From Acidovorax_G sp046289925 (GTDB taxonomy: Bacteria; Pseudomonadota; Gammaproteobacteria; Burkholderiales; Burkholderiaceae_C), in NCBI GenBank assembly GCA_046289925.1, contig JBKBUN010000013.1:1-33615 (forward strand): a DNA stretch of 33,615 nucleotides, written 5' to 3'. The notes under the pieces are model-generated. The model was not told the DNA's origin. It ran no database searches and saw only the letters and a program-made list of their open reading frames with translations. The position numbers were made by a program, and so were the translations under genes. The number at the start of each line of letters is the position of its first letter. The first letter of the stretch is position 1. Positions 25,095 through 32,555 of this stretch are shown here, piece after piece.

Positions 25095-25919
25095 TCAGTC
25101 GCGCAGCAGATCGTTCAGGCTGGTCTTGGCACGCGTCTGCGCATCGACACGCTTGACAATGATGGCGGCATACAGGCTGTACTTGCCGCCATCCTTGGGC
25201 AGGCTGCCGCTGATCACCACCGAGCCGGCTGGTACGCGGCCGTAACTGACTTCGCCCGTGGTACGGTCATAAATGGGGGTGCTCTGGCCGATGTACACAC
25301 CCATCGAGATCACGGAGTTTTCCTCGACGATCACGCCCTCGACAATTTCAGAGCGTGCGCCGATAAAGCAGTTGTCTTCGATGATGGTCGGGTTGGCCTG
25401 CAGAGGCTCCAGCACCCCGCCCAGGCCCACGCCGCCCGAGAGATGAACGTTCTTGCCTACCTGGGCACAACTGCCCACGGTGGCCCATGTGTCTACCATC
25501 GTGCCTTCGTCCACATAGGCGCCGATGTTCACATAGCTGGGCATCAGGATGGCACCCTTGGCAATATAGCTGCCGCGGCGCGCCACCGCGGGGGGCACCA
25601 CGCGCACGCCGGTGGCCTTCATCTCCTCGGGCGAGAGGTGGGCGAACTTGGTCGGCACTTTGTCGAAAAAGCCGAGGTCACCGGCTTTCATGATCTCGTT
25701 GTCCTTGAGGCGGAAGGACAGCAGCACTGCCTTCTTGATCCACTGGTGCACCGTCCACTGGCCGACGCCCTCGCGCGTGGCCACACGCAGGCGGCCCGTG
25801 TTCAGCTCGGCGATCACATGGTCTACGGCCTCAATCACTTCCTTGGGGGCCGACGAAGGCGAAAAGCTGGCGCGGTTCTCCCAGGCGTTGTCGATGAGGG
25901 TCTGCAGTGGTTGGGTCAT
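25095..25919 (-). CDS. dapD: Tetrahydrodipicolinate N-succinyltransferase DapD
   Basis: A 274-residue trimeric enzyme that transfers succinate from succinyl-CoA to tetrahydrodipicolinate. The N-terminal helical domain contains NTGRLRVATREGVGQWTVHQ and WIKKAVLLSFRL. The left-handed beta-helix follows, with hexapeptide repeats from about residue 105 (VVPPAVARRGSYIAKGAILM) and the conserved YVNIGAYVDEGTMVDTWATV and GSCAQVGKNVHLSGGVGLGG. The C-terminus contains GSLPKDGGKYSLYAAIIVKR. Its length equals E. coli DapD (274). It is 56 bp downstream of dapC and 43 bp upstream of pilU. Confidence 0.97.
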   Translation of the reverse strand: MTQPLQTLIDNAWENRASFSPSSAPKEVIEAVDHVIAELNTGRLRVATREGVGQWTVHQWIKKAVLLSFRLKDNEIMKAGDLGFFDKVPTKFAHLSPEEMKATGVRVVPPAVARRGSYIAKGAILMPSYVNIGAYVDEGTMVDTWATVGSCAQVGKNVHLSGGVGLGGVLEPLQANPTIIEDNCFIGARSEIVEGVIVEENSVISMGVYIGQSTPIYDRTTGEVSYGRVPAGSVVISGSLPKDGGKYSLYAAIIVKRVDAQTRAKTSLNDLLRD

Positions 25920-25975
25920 GGCTGAACGTAGAAAAAGTCAAGAAAAACGGGAAGCGGCAGGGGGGCTGGGGGGCA

Positions 25976-27181
25976 TCAGGCGCGGTAGTGGCGCACAAAC
26001 TGCTGGATGCGGCGGGCGGCCTCTTCGCACTCGGCTGTATCGGCCACAAGCGCCATGCGCACGCGACCTGCACCCGGGTTGTGTCCGTCGGCTTCTCGTG
26101 CGAGGTAGCTGCCAGGAAGCACGGTCACATTGTATTGAGCATAGAGGGCGCGCGCGAAGGCCGCGTCGTCCAGGCCCATGCTTGGGGGCACCTCAGCCCA
26201 CAGGTAGAAACCAGCGTCGGGCAGTGCCACGCGCATCACACTCGCAACGAGGGGGGTGACGATGGCGAACTTCTCACGGTAGAGGCGGCGGTTTTCCTCG
26301 ACATGGGATTCATCGCCCCAGGCCGCGATGCTGGCCGCCTGCACCACGGGGCCCATGGCGCTTCCGTGGTAGGTGCGGTAGAGCAAAAACGCCTTGAGCA
26401 GCGTCGCGTCTCCGGCGACGAAGCCGCTGCGCAGCCCGGGAACGTTGGAGCGTTTGGACAGGCTGGTGAATGCCACCAGACCTTTGAAGTCTGTGCGACC
26501 AAGTGCCGCGGCTGCTTGCAGACTGCCAAGCGGGGCTTCATCGCGGAAGTAGATTTCGCTGTAGCACTCATCCGATGCAATCGCAAAGCCAAAGCGGTCG
26601 CTGAGTTCAAACAGCTTGCGCCATTCGGCAAGCGGCATGACGGCCCCGGTCGGGTTGCCAGGCGAACACACGAACAGCAGTTGCGTGCGCGCCCAGACTG
26701 CTTCGGGCACCCGCTCCCAGTTCACGGCGAAGTTGCGGGCCGGATCGCTGGGCGCGTAGTAAGGCTGGCCACCGGCCAGGAGGGCCGCGCCTTCGTAGAT
26801 TTGATAGAACGGGTTGGGGCAGACCACCGTGGGTTCGGTGCGGGTGGGATCGAGCACGGCTTGTGCAAACGCAAACAGAGCCTCGCGCGAGCCGTTGACC
26901 GGAAGCACTTGCGAAGCGGCATCGACCACCACGCCATAGCGGCGGGCGAGCCAGCCGGCAAAAGCCTCGCGAAGCCTCGGTTCACCGGCGGTGGCGGGGT
27001 AACTGGCAAGGCCCCCCAGGTTTTGGCGCAGCGCGTCCTGAATGAAGGCTGGCGTGGGGTGGCGGGGCTCTCCCATGCCCAGGCTGATTGGGCTGTAGTT
27101 CGCGGCCGGGGTGACGCCGGCGAACAGTTGCTTGAGTCGTTCAAATGGGTACGGTTGGAGACGCGACAACAGCGGATTCAT
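25976..27181 (-). CDS. dapC: Succinyldiaminopimelate transaminase DapC
   Basis: A 401-residue fold-type I PLP aminotransferase. The family motifs are SYPATAGEPRLREAFAGWLA, NGSREALFAF, CPNPFYQIYEG, SPGNPTGAV, SDECYSEIYF, the PLP lysine in SLSKRSNVPGLRSGFVAGD, and the substrate arginine in RVRMALV. It converts N-succinyl-2-amino-6-ketopimelate to N-succinyl-LL-diaminopimelate with glutamate, between the DapD and DapE steps. The neighbourhood fixes the role better than sequence alone. It is the first gene of the dapC-dapD-pilU-dapE-prmB-yheS series and is divergent from the chemoreceptor gene. CATAAT on the minus strand at 27195-27190 could be a -10 element, giving a near-leaderless mRNA; this is uncertain. 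Confidence 0.94.
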   Translation of the reverse strand: MNPLLSRLQPYPFERLKQLFAGVTPAANYSPISLGMGEPRHPTPAFIQDALRQNLGGLASYPATAGEPRLREAFAGWLARRYGVVVDAASQVLPVNGSREALFAFAQAVLDPTRTEPTVVCPNPFYQIYEGAALLAGGQPYYAPSDPARNFAVNWERVPEAVWARTQLLFVCSPGNPTGAVMPLAEWRKLFELSDRFGFAIASDECYSEIYFRDEAPLGSLQAAAALGRTDFKGLVAFTSLSKRSNVPGLRSGFVAGDATLLKAFLLYRTYHGSAMGPVVQAASIAAWGDESHVEENRRLYREKFAIVTPLVASVMRVALPDAGFYLWAEVPPSMGLDDAAFARALYAQYNVTVLPGSYLAREADGHNPGAGRVRMALVADTAECEEAARRIQQFVRHYRA

Positions 27182-27393
27182 GGGGCAGCATTATGGGGGA
27201 GCGCTGTGCGGAGGTCCGTGCCGCCGCGCACCCCGGCCAGCGGCTGAGGGCGATCCCTCAGACAGGCCAGGACAGGCTTTTTGTCAATTGCGCGTAAGAG
27301 CAGCTTCCTAGCATGGCTGCGGCTGTGCAAGAGCGCGCGCAGCGCTGCGGGACGGCGCCAGGACCGCACGCCACCACCACAAAAGGAGACAGC

Positions 27394-28884
27394 ATGAACC
27401 CGACCACTCCCTGGAATCCTGGCCCCATGCTCATGCGGCGGCTTGCGCTGCCCTACAAGCTGTGGGTGTGCGCCGGAGCGGGCCTGCTTGCCATCGGGGC
27501 CGCCTGGTGGTCGCTGGCGTGGCCATGGGTGCTGGTGCTGGTGGTGCTCACGCTGTATCTGCTGTGGTCGGTGCAGGCCACGGTTTCCGCCGATCTGCGC
27601 ACGGTCGCCCAGGCCATGCAGCGGGCCACGCAGGGCGACCTGAGCGTGCGCGCACAACTGCAGGCGCAGGATGAGATCGGGCAGCTCGGGACATTGCTTG
27701 ACGGTATGACACTGACCCTGTCGTCCCTGGTGGACGACATCCGCAGCAATGCGTCCCTGGTCGCGTATGCGGGCGGTGTGCTTGCCGCAGGCAGCCGTTC
27801 GCTTTCAGATCGCACCGAACAACAGGCTGCCAACTTGGAGCAGACTGCCGCCAGTGTGCAAGAGCTGTCCTCCGCCGTGCAGAACGCGGCGCATACGGCC
27901 GCCGAGGCAGACCAGCAAGCCTCGCAGGTGCGTTCAGCGGCCGATGCAGGCGCTCAGGCCATGGCCCGCGCGGTCGATTCGGTTCAGGGCATTCAGCAGG
28001 ATGCACGCCGTATGACCGAGATCATCGGCGTGATCGATTCGATTGCGTTCCAGACCAACATCCTGGCGCTGAATGCGGCCGTGGAAGCCGCGCGCGCCGG
28101 TGAGCAGGGACGCGGGTTTGCCGTGGTGGCTTCCGAGGTGCGTACGCTGGCCCGGCGCTCTGGCGATGCCGCCCGGGAGATTCGCCAGTTGATCCAGGCG
28201 ACCGTGGGGCAGGTGGAGAGCAGCGCAGGCCAGATCCGCTCGGCGGGTGACGGCATTGCCACGATGGCGCACGGCATTCGCTGTATGGCGGCCAGCATGT
28301 CCGAGATCTCGCGTTCCAGCAGCGAGCAGAGTTCCGGGCTGCGGGAGATCACCACAGCCGTACAGCAGCTCGATCAGATCACGCAGCAGAACGCCCAGAT
28401 GGCGGGCGAGGCGGTGGAGCAGGCTGTAGCGCTGGAGCGCCGGGCTGCCAGCCTGTCGCGTGCAGTGGCCGCATTCCGCCTGCACCAGGGCACGGCCGAC
28501 GAGGCCATTGCGCTGGTGGATCGGGCGGTTCAAATGGCGCGAACCACCGGGCGCGAGCAGTTCCTGCGCAGCATCACCGACAAAAGCCAGCCCTTCCACG
28601 ACCGTGACATGTACGTGTTCGTCCTTGACCGCGCTGGCACCTACCTGGCTTTTGGCGGCAACGCTGCCAAAGTAGGCACGCGGGTGCAAGACATTCCCGG
28701 CATTGATGGCGATCGGCTGGTGCGCGACATCGTGGCCCAGGCAGACCGAGGCCCCGGCTGGGTGGAATACGCCATCACCAACCCGGCCACCCTGGCGGTG
28801 CAGAGCAAGATGTCATTTGTGCAGCGTGTGGGCGAAGACTTGTACGTCGGCTGCGGCGTCTACAAATCGCTCGCAGCGCGCTGA
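27394..28884 (+). CDS. Methyl-accepting chemotaxis protein with C-terminal Cache domain
   Basis: A 496-residue chemoreceptor. Two hydrophobic segments (about residues 21-40 and 43-60) form a membrane hairpin with almost no periplasmic loop. A HAMP-like segment follows (about 61-115, DEIGQLGTLLDGM). Then comes the methyl-accepting coiled coil (about 116-360) with the conserved tip IDSIAFQTNILALNAAVEAA, RAGEQGRGFAVVASEVRTLA. After it, residues about 367-490 form a single Cache-type fold (EAIALVDRAVQMA, RDMYVFVLDRAGTYLAFGG, GWVEYAITNPATL, KMSFVQRVGEDLYVGCGVY). Cache domains normally lie in the periplasm before HAMP; here it is cytoplasmic and C-terminal, implying sensing of an intracellular signal. 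The start is the ATG at 27394 with AAAGGAGA ahead; the frame opens at 27313. The stop lies 10 bp from the convergent rsxB stop. Confidence 0.93.
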   Translation: MNPTTPWNPGPMLMRRLALPYKLWVCAGAGLLAIGAAWWSLAWPWVLVLVVLTLYLLWSVQATVSADLRTVAQAMQRATQGDLSVRAQLQAQDEIGQLGTLLDGMTLTLSSLVDDIRSNASLVAYAGGVLAAGSRSLSDRTEQQAANLEQTAASVQELSSAVQNAAHTAAEADQQASQVRSAADAGAQAMARAVDSVQGIQQDARRMTEIIGVIDSIAFQTNILALNAAVEAARAGEQGRGFAVVASEVRTLARRSGDAAREIRQLIQATVGQVESSAGQIRSAGDGIATMAHGIRCMAASMSEISRSSSEQSSGLREITTAVQQLDQITQQNAQMAGEAVEQAVALERRAASLSRAVAAFRLHQGTADEAIALVDRAVQMARTTGREQFLRSITDKSQPFHDRDMYVFVLDRAGTYLAFGGNAAKVGTRVQDIPGIDGDRLVRDIVAQADRGPGWVEYAITNPATLAVQSKMSFVQRVGEDLYVGCGVYKSLAAR

Positions 28885-28894
28885 GCGTTCGTTC

Positions 28895-29635
28895 TCATGC
28901 GGAGCCTGTCGCGGGGCCTTGTGCTGGCCGTGCGCGGGCTTGGCGCTCGCGTGCGCGCTGCAGCGCTGCGGCAATCACCGCCTGTCGCGCCGCTGCCGCG
29001 TCTTGGGCAGCGGCAGTGGCCGCAGGCAGGCCAGATGCGGCGTCGCGCAGCTGCTGGTCTTGGCCGAGTCTTACGCGCCGTTGTTGGTAGCGTCTGCGGG
29101 CCGATTCGGCTTGCGCGGGTGACCAGGCCGCCCATCCGGTGGCACTGCCGCTCACTGGCTCCAGGCCGATGCAGTCGACCGGGCACACAGGAATGCACAA
29201 CTCGCAACCAGTGCAGTGGGGCTCGATCACGGTGTGCATCTGCTTGTGCGTGCCCACGATGGCGTCGGTCGGACACACCTCCAGGCATTTGGTGCAGCCA
29301 ATGCACCACTGCTCGTCGATGACCGCCACGGTCAGCGGGCCTTCGATGCCATGCGCGGCCGACAGCGGGCGCACAGCATGCCCTGTGATCTGTGCAAGCC
29401 GCTCGATCCCTTCTGCCCCGCCCGGCGGGCACTGGTTGATGGCAGCCTCTCCTGCGGCAATGGCTTCGGCGTAGCGCAAGCAGTCAGGGTAGCCGCATCG
29501 CTGGCACTGCGTCTGCGGAAGGGCCGCGTCGATGCGGGCGACCAGAGCCTGGTGCGCGGGTTCGGTCGAGGGTGAGGAGGCAGGCGGCGCCACGGCTGCA
29601 GGGCCGTGGGCCCCTGGCGTGGCGGGGCCGGTCAT
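28895..29635 (-). CDS. rsxB: RnfB/RsxB-type ferredoxin (electron transport subunit B-like)
   Basis: A 246-residue iron-sulfur protein. After a Pro/Ala-rich start it has the four-cysteine Fe-S domain (CQRCGYPDCLRYAEAIAAG, then EAAINQCPPGG). Two bacterial ferredoxin motifs follow, CIGCTKCLEVCPTDAI and CTGCELCIPVCPVDCI, each binding a 4Fe-4S cluster. A basic Arg/Gln/Ala-rich tail ends the protein (about 185-246). Canonical RnfB has an N-terminal membrane helix; none is visible, and no other rnf/rsx subunit gene is in the window. It therefore probably acts as a soluble ferredoxin-like carrier, with partners unknown. The start ATG at 29635 overlaps the phaZ stop by 4 nt, which implies translational coupling. 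The frame is open upstream, antisense-free inside phaZ, but without family character. Confidence 0.88.
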   Translation of the reverse strand: MTGPATPGAHGPAAVAPPASSPSTEPAHQALVARIDAALPQTQCQRCGYPDCLRYAEAIAAGEAAINQCPPGGAEGIERLAQITGHAVRPLSAAHGIEGPLTVAVIDEQWCIGCTKCLEVCPTDAIVGTHKQMHTVIEPHCTGCELCIPVCPVDCIGLEPVSGSATGWAAWSPAQAESARRRYQQRRVRLGQDQQLRDAASGLPAATAAAQDAAAARQAVIAAALQRARERQARARPAQGPATGSA

Positions 29636-31140
29636 GCGGGGCGGCGGCTGCGCGCAGCGCTCTTGGCCGGGGCTGGCGCTGCTGCCGGTGCATCGGGTGC
29701 AGCCTCGGGCGTTACCGTGACCCAACGGGTGGCCACGGCAGGTGCGGTGGCTTCGGGGGCGGGCTTGGATGCAGCCGAGCGCCGAGCCGCAGGCTTGTTG
29801 CGGGGTGTGGCGGCTGGCGCGGCCCGCAGATCGTCGTCGGGTGTGACGTCGCCCAGCTCCGAGCCAGCGCGGTGCGGCTTCTCGTGCTCCAGAATGAAGG
29901 CGCGCACCTGCGGGTACACCACTTCGCGCCAGCGGCGACCGCTGAAGATGCCGTAGTGGCCGGCACCCTTGGCCTCCAGGTGGCGCTGTTCCTTGCGCAC
30001 GATGCCGCTGCACAGGTCGTGGGCGGCCTTGGTCTGACCCGAGCCGGAAATGTCGTCCAGCTCCCCTTCGACGGTGAACAGCGCTGTGGTCTTGATGTCC
30101 TGCGGGCGCACGCGCTCCAGCGTGCCCTCGGGCGAGCGCACGTCCCAGGTGCCGTTGACCAGCTTGAAGTCCTGGAACACTGTCCGGATGGTCTCCAGGT
30201 AGTAGTCGGCGTCCATGTCGAGCACGGCGTTGTACTCGTCGTAGAACTTGCGGTGCGCCTCGGCGCTGGCGTCGTCGCCCTTGATCAGGTTCTTGAAGTA
30301 GTCATAGTGGCTGCTGGCGTGGCGGTCGGGGTTCATGGCCACAAAGCCGGTGTACTGCAGAAAGCCCGGGTACACCCGGCGGCCAGCGCCCGGGAAGTTT
30401 TCGGGCACGCGGTAGATCACGTTGTTCTCGAACCACTCGAAGCTGCGGTTCATGGCCAAGTTGTTCACCGCCGTAGGCGATTTGCGCGCGTCGATCGGGC
30501 CCCCCATCATGGTCATGCTCAGGGGCGTTGTCTCACCGCGGCTGGCCATGAGCGAGACGGCCGCTAGCACCGGCACCGTGGGCTGGCACACACTGACCAC
30601 GTGGCAGTTGCCGTAAATGCCCTGCAGGTGGCGAATGAACTCCTGCACGTAGTTCACGTAGTCGTCGAGGTGAAATTCCCCTTCGGACAGCGGCACCAGG
30701 CGAGCGTTCTTCCAGTCGGTGATGTAGACCTTGTGGTCTTGCAGCATGGTGCGCACGGTGTCGCGCAGCAGCGTGGCGTAGTGGCCAGACAGCGGGGCCA
30801 CAATCAGCACCACTGGCTGGGCTTTGAGCTTGGTCAGCGTGGCTGGGTCGTCCGAGAAGCGCTTGAAGCGGCGCAGCTCACAAAACGGCTTGTCGATTTC
30901 GACGCGCTCATGGACGGCTACGGGTACGCCATCCACCGGCACGCTGCTGATGCCAAAGGCGGGCTTTTCGTAGTCTTTGCCGAGGCGGTAGAGCAGGTCG
31001 TAGCCGGCGGCCATGCGCTGGGCCATCGGGAACTGGCTGAACGGCGACAGTGGGTTGCTGTAGAGCTTGGCCGCTGCCAGGGCAAAGTCGGCAAAGGGCT
31101 CCATCAAAGAGCGCTGCGTTTCGTAGATCTGGTACAGCAT
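29632..31140 (-). CDS. phaZ: Intracellular PHA depolymerase PhaZ
   Basis: A 502-residue enzyme that mobilises stored PHB in the cytoplasm. The nucleophile is Cys185 in VVSVCQPTVP. The partners are probably Asp362 (EGELDD) and His395 (GAGHYGIF). The same Cys-Asp-His pattern and 33-residue Asp-His spacing occur in the Ralstonia/Cupriavidus PhaZ1. The conserved N-terminus begins LYQIYETQRSLMEPFADFA. There is no signal peptide, in keeping with an intracellular enzyme. Residues about 423-502 are an Ala/Pro/Arg-rich low-complexity tail. The frame is open to 31317 through repeat copy C, but the ATG at 31140 starts the conserved domain. A TATATT -10 and a PhaR-like palindrome sit just upstream. The 3' end overlaps rsxB by 4 nt. 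Confidence 0.94.
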   Translation of the reverse strand: MLYQIYETQRSLMEPFADFALAAAKLYSNPLSPFSQFPMAQRMAAGYDLLYRLGKDYEKPAFGISSVPVDGVPVAVHERVEIDKPFCELRRFKRFSDDPATLTKLKAQPVVLIVAPLSGHYATLLRDTVRTMLQDHKVYITDWKNARLVPLSEGEFHLDDYVNYVQEFIRHLQGIYGNCHVVSVCQPTVPVLAAVSLMASRGETTPLSMTMMGGPIDARKSPTAVNNLAMNRSFEWFENNVIYRVPENFPGAGRRVYPGFLQYTGFVAMNPDRHASSHYDYFKNLIKGDDASAEAHRKFYDEYNAVLDMDADYYLETIRTVFQDFKLVNGTWDVRSPEGTLERVRPQDIKTTALFTVEGELDDISGSGQTKAAHDLCSGIVRKEQRHLEAKGAGHYGIFSGRRWREVVYPQVRAFILEHEKPHRAGSELGDVTPDDDLRAAPAATPRNKPAARRSAASKPAPEATAPAVATRWVTVTPEAAPDAPAAAPAPAKSAARSRRPA

Positions 31141-31161
31141 GGGGCAAGACTCCGCTTTTTG

Positions 31162-31172
31162 TTGCAGTGCAA
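31162..31172 (-). promoter_or_regulatory. Candidate PhaR operator at phaZ
   Basis: On the minus strand TTGCACTGCAA is a palindrome (five-base arms, central C) located between the -10 element and the phaZ start. PhaR repressors of betaproteobacteria are known to bind TGCA-containing palindromes at phasin and pha genes. The match here is from memory of that pattern, not a search. Confidence 0.4.
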
Positions 31173-31176
31173 TATA
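31171..31176 (-). promoter_or_regulatory. Probable -10 element of phaZ
   Basis: Reading the minus strand, TGCTATATT offers an extended -10 (TGn-TATATT), about 30 bp before the phaZ start codon. The -35 region is poor, as is common with extended -10 promoters. The last base(s) overlap the palindrome at 31162-31172, so a bound repressor would block polymerase. Confidence 0.4.
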
Positions 31177-31286
31177 GCAGCAGATGCCCGCAGACGCATG
31201 GAGGAATTCCACCAATCGCCAGTCGCGTCTGCGACAGCGGTGCTGTTTGCGCAGCCAGCGGCATCTGCGCTTATCTGCTATTGATT

Positions 31287-31332
31287 CGATAGCTGCTCGT
31301 GCTTGGTTTATAAGCACGAATGGCCAATTTGA
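31287..31332 (+). repeat. 46-bp dispersed hairpin repeat, copy C
   Basis: The third copy of the unit at 4005 and 11658. Stem arms are 31297-31304 and 31312-31319, fully Watson-Crick paired: a C replaces the T of the other copies opposite G. The 7-nt loop is kept, and the flank is GCCAATTTGA. It lies in the 259-bp gap between the RelA/SpoT-domain gene and phaZ, on the opposite strand to both. The rest of the gap (31141-31286, 31333-31399) holds the phaZ promoter elements and nothing else I can support. Confidence 0.85.
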
Positions 31333-31399
31333 ATCTGATTGTTAGCACCCGAGCCCCTGCGGTCAGTCACTCGGGCTGTGGTCGTCGGCGGGCGGCGGG

Positions 31400-32512
31400 T
31401 CAGCGATCGGGCGTTGCCCCCGGGTTGGCAGCAGCGGCAGCAGCGGCCTCGCTGGCCAGCCAGGCTTCGAACGCTTCGCGCGCGGCATTGCGCAAAGCGG
31501 GCCGGAAGGTCTGCCGGTCACTCAGATACAGGCAGTGGCGAATCACCGTAAACGGGTTGAAGCTGCTGCCCGGGTGCGCGTCTTCGTAGTGCTGGCGGTA
31601 GCGTTTGATGGTGCCCAGCGTGTTGCGCAGCAGGCCGTTGAAGCGCGCGCGCGTAAGCCCCGGGGACCACTGCTGGATTTCGTCCACAAACAGGTCCACC
31701 TTGCGGGGCTCGAAGTCGAACTCCCGGAAGAAGTGCTGCGCGATCTTGAGGAAGGTGAACGCGTTGAGCGCTGGGCCACTGGACGGGGCGGCGGTGGCTG
31801 GTGCGTCGGGGGCCGCGGGGTCGGGCTGCGGCTCGGCGGTTTCGTCGGGCGCTTGCAGCAGTTCGGCCATGGTGGCATCGCGGATCTGGCGGAACTCGCG
31901 GTCGGCCAGTTCGAACAGCGCTGCCAGCACATTGATGCGGCGCTTGAGCGGCCCGGGAATCGACTTTTTGTACTTGATGCGGTGGTCCAGCACGCTCCAT
32001 GCGTCCTGGGTGATGGTGCGCACCTGCAGTTCGAACGGCCGCGTACCCCAGGCCGCCCAGACCGTTGACGCCTGCGGCACCGCGGGCAGTCGCAGGTCCA
32101 GATGCAGGCCTTTGTAGCCGAACGATCCTTCGGTGCTCTCGATGGCGGCGACTTTGTCGGTCACGTCCACCAGCGCAAACTGCGGTCGCAGGGACTCGGC
32201 CACTTTTTCCAGCTCGTCTTCGTACAGGCAGACCACGCGCACACCAATCAGGTCGGTGATGTGGTCGGCAATCTCGTACGGGGTCTGGGCTTCTTCCAGC
32301 GCCGCGCGGTATTTGCGCACGAATTTGCGCACGCTTTCTTCGCCGTCTTTGACGCGGCCCTCCACCTTGGCGATCTCCAGGCCCGGCACCTGGGCCACGC
32401 AGTCCTGCACGGTGCGCACGAGTTCGTTGCACACGGCCTGCCAGGCGGCCTGCTGCTGGGTGTAGAGGCTGCGAAAGCGCTGCGCTTCAGTGTCAAAGTC
32501 CAGGGAAGGCAT
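31400..32512 (-). CDS. RelA/SpoT-domain protein (probable alarmone synthetase)
   Basis: A 370-residue protein. Residues about 20-205 carry a RelA/SpoT nucleotidyltransferase domain: GRVKDGEESVRKFVRKY (the R-x-K-S..K element), DHITDLIGVRVVCLYEDE, GSFGYKGLHLDLRLP, and FELQVRTITQDAWSVLDH with the catalytic glutamate and R-T. There is no HD hydrolase domain and no TGS/ACT region, so it is not a full-length Rel/SpoT. It also differs from typical small alarmone synthetases (about 200-250 residues) by an Ala/Pro-rich linker (about 235-270) and a further about 100-residue C-terminal domain I do not recognise. Likely product is (p)ppGpp or a relative; a toxic SAS-type activity cannot be excluded. The start ATG at 32512 has AGGA ahead; the longer frame would overlap dusA. 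It lies 43 bp after dusA. Confidence 0.85.
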   Translation of the reverse strand: MPSLDFDTEAQRFRSLYTQQQAAWQAVCNELVRTVQDCVAQVPGLEIAKVEGRVKDGEESVRKFVRKYRAALEEAQTPYEIADHITDLIGVRVVCLYEDELEKVAESLRPQFALVDVTDKVAAIESTEGSFGYKGLHLDLRLPAVPQASTVWAAWGTRPFELQVRTITQDAWSVLDHRIKYKKSIPGPLKRRINVLAALFELADREFRQIRDATMAELLQAPDETAEPQPDPAAPDAPATAAPSSGPALNAFTFLKIAQHFFREFDFEPRKVDLFVDEIQQWSPGLTRARFNGLLRNTLGTIKRYRQHYEDAHPGSSFNPFTVIRHCLYLSDRQTFRPALRNAAREAFEAWLASEAAAAAAANPGATPDR

Positions 32513-32555
32513 ATGCGCGTATCCTACGTCGGATGGGTCGGCGGGTTGGCGGTTT

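Noticed and set aside
31425..31455. GCAGCAGCGG-like tandem repeat
   Set aside because: It encodes the Ala-rich tail of the RelA/SpoT-domain protein and is ordinary low complexity.
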